NCBI RefSeq assembly: GCF_002885975.1 | Contig: NZ_POSP01000003.1 | Location: 1,798,001-1,862,000, forward strand | DNA length: 64,000 bases | Origin: Paucibacter aquatile | GTDB taxonomy: Bacteria; Pseudomonadota; Gammaproteobacteria; Burkholderiales; Burkholderiaceae_C | Reading direction: 5' to 3' | Shown here: in pieces, positions 59,503-64,000 of the stretch | Position numbering within the stretch: position 1 is the first letter of the stretch | Layout of the letters: every line of letters begins with the position of its first letter | Made by a program: the position numbers and the translations under genes | Notes under the pieces: model-generated | The model's input: only the letters and a program-made list of their open reading frames with translations | The model's database searches: none | Told to the model about the DNA's origin: nothing

Positions 59503-60066
59503 TCAAGCGGGCCGAGGCAAGCGGTAGTGATGCTCCACACAGGCCTCGCCGCGAAACACCGCAGCCTGGCTGTCCACCCGCGCAAAGCCCAGGCGCTCCA
59601 GCAAGCGGATGGAGCCGAGGTTGCGCGCATCGGTGATGCCGCGAACGTCGGCCGCCGGCGAACACGCCCACAGCAAAGCGATCAGCGCCCCCACGCCTTC
59701 GGCCGCCAGGCCCTGGCCCTGGCGGGCCGCATGCAGGCTGAAACCGATCTCGACGGACGCCGAGTCGGCCGCCAGGCACAGGCCGATGTCACCGATCAAG
59801 CGATCGCTGCCCGTCTCGGCCAGGCCGAGCTGGCACCAGGCGCCGGGCTGCAACAGGGGCGCGCTGGCCATCTCCTGCAAAAAGGCCAGGGCCTGGGCAT
59901 CGCTCTGCGCCTGCCAGCCTTGGTACAGCCCGACCTGCGGGTCCTGGCGGTAAGCCTGAAAGTCCGCCAGATCACCGGCACGCAAGCGGCGCAAAAGCAC
60001 CCGCGCGCTGCGCTGCGGCAGCGCGTCCTCCAGCGAAGCGCTCATGCCGGTTTCAGCCACGGCCAT
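59503..60066 (-). CDS. GNAT family N-acetyltransferase (RimJ/L-like)
   Basis: A 187-residue GNAT. The N-terminal LLRRLRAGDLADFQAYRQDP, the acetyl-CoA loop AARQGQGLAAEGVGALI (Q/R-x-x-G-x-G/A) and the last TDARNLGSIRLLERLGFARV match RimJ/RimL-type acetyltransferases. The start at 60066 (ATG) is one codon after a possible TTG and overlaps the upstream stop (TGATG). The substrate is unknown. The nuclease-like gene before it is coupled. Confidence 0.82.
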   Translation of the reverse strand: MAVAETGMSASLEDALPQRSARVLLRRLRAGDLADFQAYRQDPQVGLYQGWQAQSDAQALAFLQEMASAPLLQPGAWCQLGLAETGSDRLIGDIGLCLAADSASVEIGFSLHAARQGQGLAAEGVGALIALLWACSPAADVRGITDARNLGSIRLLERLGFARVDSQAAVFRGEACVEHHYRLPRPA

Positions 60067-60596
60067 CAACCCTGCGCCGAGCGCGCCGCCACCTTGGCCT
60101 TGACCTCGTCCGGCGACCAGAAGAACCAGTCGCGCTCCTGCATCAGCGCACGCAAGGCCTCGCTCTGGCCCTGGTTGACCTTGCCCGGGATCAGGCCCAG
60201 TCGCAGCTGGGTGTGCTCAGCGATCTGGCCCAGCTCCAGCAGCTGCTGCTGCAGACGGGTGAAGACCACCTGGCGGTAGAGATCGCTGGTGAAGAGCTTG
60301 AAGCGGCCGGTGGGCACCTCGTGAACTTCCTGCATCTGCGCCAGCTTGACGCCGGGGGTGTCCTGGTAGGCCTTGACCTCCAGCACCAGCAACTCCTGGC
60401 GGCCCGGGTGGTAGGCCAGCATGTCGATCTCGGGCTTGGGCGCCGAGGTCTTGCCGATCTGGCGCTTTTCATCCTGCGTCAGCGCCACCTTGAAACCCCG
60501 GCGCACCCAAAAGCCCGCTTCTTCCAGCAACAAGGCGACGATGTTCTCGAATTTGTCGACGCCCACGATCAGGCGCTGCTGCTGCTGTTCACTCAT
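60066..60596 (-). CDS. PD-(D/E)XK nuclease-like protein
   Basis: A 176-residue protein. The middle has the pattern EIDMLAYHPGRQELLVLEVK (residues about 55-75): an acidic residue, a strand, then a second strand ending E-x-K. This is the PD-(D/E)XK nuclease signature. The N-terminal helix (DKFENIVALLLEEAGFWVRR) is common in such nucleases. The C-terminus (TQLRLGLIPGKVNQGQSEAL) is unknown. It may act on DNA or RNA or be a degenerate binding protein. It is coupled to the GNAT by TGATG and preceded by a decayed gene end. Confidence 0.5.
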   Translation of the reverse strand: MSEQQQQRLIVGVDKFENIVALLLEEAGFWVRRGFKVALTQDEKRQIGKTSAPKPEIDMLAYHPGRQELLVLEVKAYQDTPGVKLAQMQEVHEVPTGRFKLFTSDLYRQVVFTRLQQQLLELGQIAEHTQLRLGLIPGKVNQGQSEALRALMQERDWFFWSPDEVKAKVAARSAQG

Positions 60597-60616
60597 TTTT
60601 CTATCTCACTCACCGG

Positions 60617-60802
60617 CTAACCGAACAGTGGGAAGTCTAGCTGCGGGGCCGCCGCCAGCGGCAACCAGACCAGGTCCAGCAGCGGCATCAGGCGATCAAC
60701 AATGTCGTCGAAGTAGGCGTTGCCCGCTAGGCCGGTCAGCAGCAAAGGCACCCGGAACGCGCGCGTTACTTCGGCGGCAATGTCCGCAAGGCCAACGCCG
60801 GC
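60617..60802 (-). pseudogene. Remnant of a gene's 3' end
   Basis: A leftward frame of 61 codons, open from after a stop at 60803-60805 to TAG at 60617-60619. It reads like real protein: AGVGLADIAAEVTRAFRVPL, LLTGLAGNAYFDDIVDRLMP, then LLDLVWLPLAAAPQLDFPLF. There is no start codon before GTG at about 60747, and no matching sequence upstream in any frame. I do not recognise the family. It looks like the C-terminal end of a gene whose front part has been lost. Confidence 0.5.
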
Positions 60803-60861
60803 TCACCGGAATGACCCGGCGGACTGGCTCGGCCGGCTTTCATCCAGTCCCCGAATCGAGC

Positions 60862-62040
60862 TCAAAGGGCATCCAGACTGGCCAAGCGCCGTTCGATCGC
60901 CGTCTTGATTTCGCGCATCTTCTGCCGGACCGGGCTGGTCTTACCGTCCTCGGGAAAGACGATGCTGTTGTAGTCCAAAGCCTGTTCATTCCGCCTCAGG
61001 CGGAATCGACTCAAGGAACGACAGCCGGGCACCTGGCGCTGCAACCAGCGTGTCAACACAGACAGCTCTTTCATGTGGATGAAGTCAAAGCGGTAGTCGC
61101 GGGGAGCCAGGGTCTGGCCGCTGGCGGGACGTTCGGCTACCGCCTCGGTGCTCAGCGCCCCACCCGTGGGGCTGGCCGGCATGATTCCGCCGACCAGATG
61201 CAGCTGGCCCTTGGTACGGATCTGGTCGAAGGTGCGGTCGTTCTTTGACCGAGGAGCCCGCAGTGGCCGGGCCAGCAGATCACCGGTGGCGCAGTCGTCC
61301 AGGCCGTCCGGATGCCAGAGCATCTGGTCCAGGGTGAAACGATTGAAGCCATGCTCGGTGAAAGCCTCGCCATGCGCGGCCAGATCGAGCAACATCAGAT
61401 TGATCGCGAATGCGCGGCCGTTGCGCGCCGGCTCAGACAGAAACATGGCCACCGTCAGCACCGGCAGGATGGTCTGCATGCGCGCGTAATGCCGGCCCAA
61501 ATCGCTCCGGCTCAACTCCGTGCCCTTAAGCATGGCGCGCATGGCGGCGACGGCCTTGTCGGTGCCGGCCACATCGTTCCAGGCTGGCGCCAGGCTGCGG
61601 CTGTCGAGTCGACCTTCGCTGCGCGCCGCCGCAGTGGCCGGGAACAGGTTGATCGGATCCTGGGCTAGCTTGGCCAAGGTCGGATAGGTCGGGTCGCCGC
61701 CGCCCAGGGCTTTGACCGATTTGGCGGGCGAATAGCCCTCCTTGTGCTGCCAGACCGGGCCCTGGTCGGAGACGTAAAAGCCCTTGTCCTGCTTCTCGAT
61801 CATGCGGCCGGCTACGGCCACGTACTTGTTGCCACCCTTGAACTTGGCACGCGCGCAGTACAACCAAGCCTGGGCCGAGGTCAGACGAAACGGCTCCTGC
61901 GACGTGCCCTTTCCCAGGTCCTGGCCGGTCGGCACGCGGTTCTGCAGCGCCGCGGTGCAGCGCTGCAAAAGGCGCAGGAGATCTTTGCCGTCAACTGTGT
62001 GGAGCTGTCCTTCGATGACGAAGCCGATATCTGTCTGCAT
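60862..62040 (-). CDS. Unknown protein beside an M15 peptidase gene
   Basis: A 392-residue protein I do not recognise. It begins MQTDIGFVIEGQLHTVDG and has AQAWLYCARAKFKGGNKYVA and WQHKEGYSPAKSVKALGGGD. The middle is hydrophobic helices (ILPVLTVAMFLSEPARNGRA, FAINLMLLDLAAHGEA), and the C-terminus (YRFDFIHMKELSVLTRWLQR) is charged. No signal peptide is seen. It is 66 nt behind a PG-binding M15 peptidase, so it could be a partner or immunity protein. A tape-measure or effector role is possible but unsupported. Confidence 0.6.
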   Translation of the reverse strand: MQTDIGFVIEGQLHTVDGKDLLRLLQRCTAALQNRVPTGQDLGKGTSQEPFRLTSAQAWLYCARAKFKGGNKYVAVAGRMIEKQDKGFYVSDQGPVWQHKEGYSPAKSVKALGGGDPTYPTLAKLAQDPINLFPATAAARSEGRLDSRSLAPAWNDVAGTDKAVAAMRAMLKGTELSRSDLGRHYARMQTILPVLTVAMFLSEPARNGRAFAINLMLLDLAAHGEAFTEHGFNRFTLDQMLWHPDGLDDCATGDLLARPLRAPRSKNDRTFDQIRTKGQLHLVGGIMPASPTGGALSTEAVAERPASGQTLAPRDYRFDFIHMKELSVLTRWLQRQVPGCRSLSRFRLRRNEQALDYNSIVFPEDGKTSPVRQKMREIKTAIERRLASLDAL

Positions 62041-62106
62041 GGCGTAACTCCTGAATCATGAACGCATGCTGTCGCGTTGGCGATGGTTGTGCTCGCTGCC
62101 AGCCGC

Positions 62107-62868
62107 TCAGACCGTGATCGGCAGGCGCCGGTCCAGCCCGGCCAGATCGCGGCAGAAGAACTCGTCGCGCAGGTATTTGCTCTCGTACTCGCGCACGTCG
62201 TAGTGGACCCAGGTGGGCGCAATGTCCGAGGGTTCCAGCGATTTGCGGTTGCGGGCCAGCCAGCCGATCTGGGCGTTGGACTTTTCGACCAGCAGGCTGC
62301 GCAGCGCGTTGCAGCGCTCCAGGTCTTCGCGCTTGCCCATGCCGGGCGCCAGCACGGTGTCGATGTCCACCGCCTTGCCGTGGTGGTTGGTGGTGGTGCG
62401 GCCCTTGCGCTCGTTCTCGACCGCACAGCGGTAGCCCGAGGAGAAGCTGAAGCGAATGTCCTCGCGGTAGGCAAACAAGGCCCGCGCCGCCCAGAGGATC
62501 AGGCGGTGGATTCCGGGGTACTCGTAGCGGTGGAATTTCTCTTGGCCCTCGCCGCCGGGCATGTAGCGCCCTTTGAAGCGGCCCTGGCCGAAACCGCTGC
62601 AGACCCCGCAAGGGCAGCGCAGCTGCGCAAAGTCGATGGGGAAGCGGCTGGCCAGCTCGTCGATGGCCAGAAAAGTGGCGCGGTCCACCACGCCGCTGGG
62701 AGCGCTCAGCCTCATGTAGTCGCGCTGGAAGCTCTTGACCTGCAGCTCGGTGCCCGAGCCAAAGTCGCCATCGAGCAGCGTGCCGCGGTAGCCCGCCAGG
62801 CGCAGCTGCAGCTCCACCACATCCTCACCCTTGAGCCCTTGTTGCAGGACCCGATCACCGTATGCCAT
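62107..62868 (-). CDS. Peptidoglycan-binding M15-type peptidase
   Basis: A 253-residue protein. Residues 1-75 are a PG_binding_1 module (GDRVLQQGLKGEDVVELQLR, GYRGTLLDGDFGSGTELQVK). Residues 85-250 are an M15A-like D-Ala-D-Ala peptidase: Cys-rich LRCPCGVCSGFG (as in M15A), SSGYRCAVENER, HHGKAVDID (the zinc-binding H..G.A.D), and WVHYDV (the final His). No signal peptide is present, like phage endolysins and secreted effectors that use another route. It would cut peptide crosslinks of peptidoglycan. It precedes an unknown gene by 66 nt. Confidence 0.8.
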   Translation of the reverse strand: MAYGDRVLQQGLKGEDVVELQLRLAGYRGTLLDGDFGSGTELQVKSFQRDYMRLSAPSGVVDRATFLAIDELASRFPIDFAQLRCPCGVCSGFGQGRFKGRYMPGGEGQEKFHRYEYPGIHRLILWAARALFAYREDIRFSFSSGYRCAVENERKGRTTTNHHGKAVDIDTVLAPGMGKREDLERCNALRSLLVEKSNAQIGWLARNRKSLEPSDIAPTWVHYDVREYESKYLRDEFFCRDLAGLDRRLPITV

Positions 62869-62987
62869 GCCATGCTCCTTGCTCGCTGAACTCCCGCGAC
62901 GCTGCGGGGCGAGTCAGACGCTAGGGGCTCACGAGCCGGCCGGCCATCCCCAGGTGCCGCGTGAATAGTGGCGCGCTGCGGATCGTT

Positions 62988-63620
62988 TCAGTCGCCGAGA
63001 TCGATCTCGGTCTGAAGCGATATGCCTTGAAGACAGGCCAGCCGCTCGTAGTCGGCCAGCAGCCAGGCACGCTCGCGCTGCGCTGCGGCCTCTTGCAGCA
63101 GCTCGCCCAGCAGGCGGATGGAGCGCCCGTCGAGGGCGGCAAACGGCGTGTCCAGCAGGGTCAGGCGCGCGCCGCAAACAGCGGCCGCCAGCAAGCCCAG
63201 CTTGCGCCGGCTGCCGGCGGAAAGCATGTAGAGCGGCTTGTCCAGATGCGGCGCCAGCGCAAAACCCTCAACCAGGGCCGGCTCCAGGTCGGCGCGCCAG
63301 TCGGCATAGCGCTGGCGTAGGCCGCTCAGCCACGCCGAGGCCAGTTGGGCGTCCAGCGCCGGGTCGGTCGGGTCCTCGAAAAAGATGTCTGCAGGAGCCA
63401 AGCTGCATTCGATCTGGCCCGCGAGCGGCGCACCCAGCCGCCCCGCGATCAAGCGCAAGCAGCGCGTCTTGCCTCGGCCATCGCCGCCGCGCAGCAGGCT
63501 CAGGCCCGGCCGCAGCTCGAAACTCAGGTCCTGGATCAGGGGCGGCTGGCCGGGGTCGGGATGGGCGAGGCTAAGGCCGTGGGCGCGATAGACAGCCTGG
63601 GATGGATCGGGGGACAACAT
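62988..63620 (-). CDS. ABC transporter ATP-binding protein (CcmA-like size)
   Basis: A 210-residue ABC ATPase. Walker A is GGDGRGKT (GxxGxGKT variant, near residue 43), the signature is LSAGSRRKLG, and Walker B is LTLLDTPFAALD. The Q-loop is weak (FEDPTDPALDAQLASAWL), and the switch region ends ERAWLLADYERLA, where the usual His is not obvious. Size and layout resemble CcmA-type cytochrome-c maturation or other short exporters, but no permease gene is adjacent. It may have lost its partner or act with one elsewhere. Confidence 0.75.
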   Translation of the reverse strand: MLSPDPSQAVYRAHGLSLAHPDPGQPPLIQDLSFELRPGLSLLRGGDGRGKTRCLRLIAGRLGAPLAGQIECSLAPADIFFEDPTDPALDAQLASAWLSGLRQRYADWRADLEPALVEGFALAPHLDKPLYMLSAGSRRKLGLLAAAVCGARLTLLDTPFAALDGRSIRLLGELLQEAAAQRERAWLLADYERLACLQGISLQTEIDLGD

Positions 63621-63747
63621 GGAGCATTCGCAAGAAGTGGGGCGCACTCATTCTCAGGGAACGCGGCGGGAGGTCGAGAGCGCTGGCCGCGACCGCACAA
63701 TTCCGATGAATGCGCTCACCCCTCCTCACAACAGGAGCCTCTTGCCC

Positions 63748-64000
63748 ATGCGACACCCTCGCCACCTCGTCCTTGCGCTCATCGCCGCCCTGATCGGCTC
63801 CAACGCCTGGTGGGCGTATCAAGCGATCGACGCCGGCATCACCCGAAGCTATGCCGAAATCTCTGCAGCAGAAACTCGCCAGGCGCTGGCGCAAACCAGG
63901 GCCCTGGTTCGAACGATGGCCAAGGGTTCGTACACCCGACAGGCCCTGATCGAGGCTGCGCGACAGCCCGTGCCCGAGAGCGAGCCTTTTGAGAAGGAGG
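63748..64000 (+). CDS. Membrane-anchored protein, N-terminus only (cut by window edge)
   Basis: The start (ATG 63748) has ACAGGAG upstream. The first 84 codons show a signal anchor (residues about 5-21, RHLVLALIAALIGSNAW) and then a helical, periplasmic segment (AGITRSYAEISAAETRQALA). Uncleaved signal plus a helical bundle is the look of a chemoreceptor or sensor kinase, but the rest is outside the window. Confidence 0.55.
   Translation, partial: MRHPRHLVLALIAALIGSNAWWAYQAIDAGITRSYAEISAAETRQALAQTRALVRTMAKGSYTRQALIEAARQPVPESEPFEKE

Noticed and set aside
1..64000. CRISPR array or prophage
   Set aside because: No regularly spaced repeats were seen. The phage-like genes are limited to tail-type eCIS parts, with no capsid, terminase, portal or integrase.

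Overview
The window is high-GC (about 70%) chromosomal DNA. It suggests a betaproteobacterium of the Burkholderiales (Roseateles/Rubrivivax/Mitsuaria-like). The evidence is strong G/C third-position bias, a PEP-CTERM exopolysaccharide-associated protein, an adenosylcobalamin ribonucleotide reductase and gene families typical of that order. No replication origin, rRNA, CRISPR array or insertion sequence was recognised.

Layout. 0-2.3 kb: end of a secreted protein gene, a PEP-CTERM protein, a DUF1992 protein and a glyoxalase-II-like hydrolase. 2.5-7.5 kb: a leftward RNA-repair island. It contains rtcB (RNA ligase), a slipin, an HNH nuclease and a set of tRNA and tRNA-like sequences: a full tRNA-Arg(ACG), a tRNA-Glu(UUC)-like gene with an unusual anticodon loop, and several partial tRNA-Pro-like or T-arm-bearing elements. 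A divergent HTH gene lies upstream. 8-10 kb: a cupin and a periplasmic binding protein. 10-35.4 kb: one leftward operon of 18 tightly coupled genes for an extracellular contractile injection system (eCIS): sheath, tube, cap, AAA+ ATPase, DUF4157 core/cargo protein, spike and baseplate, and tail-end proteins. 35.4-36.4 kb: decayed DNA holding a Mop remnant and a cupin remnant. 36.4-43.5 kb: a chemoreceptor, an ECF sigma/anti-sigma pair, and a divergent exported CHAT protease plus caspase-like protease. 43.6-55 kb: signalling and housekeeping genes, including a PAS-GGDEF protein, an exonuclease, an EcsC protein, a MerR regulator with its operator, a patatin lipase, a TPR/GAF-like protein and a complete yfiR-yfiN-yfiB cyclic-di-GMP module. 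55-64 kb: B12-dependent ribonucleotide reductase, AlkB, OsmC, a GNAT, a PD-(D/E)XK-like protein, a gene remnant, an M15 peptidase with an unknown partner, an ABC ATPase and the start of a membrane-anchored protein.

How genes work together. The eCIS operon encodes most of a phage-tail-like injector, but it has one sheath, one main tube protein and no obvious tape measure or tail fibre. The RNA-repair island places RtcB beside tRNA-shaped transcripts. This suggests repair, sensing or decoy functions around cleaved tRNAs, although rtcR, rtcA and a Ro60/TROVE gene are not in the window. The CHAT/caspase pair and the adjacent ECF sigma/anti-sigma pair look like an envelope-stress or proteolytic-cascade module. 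All functions are inferred by reading the sequence; no database search was run.
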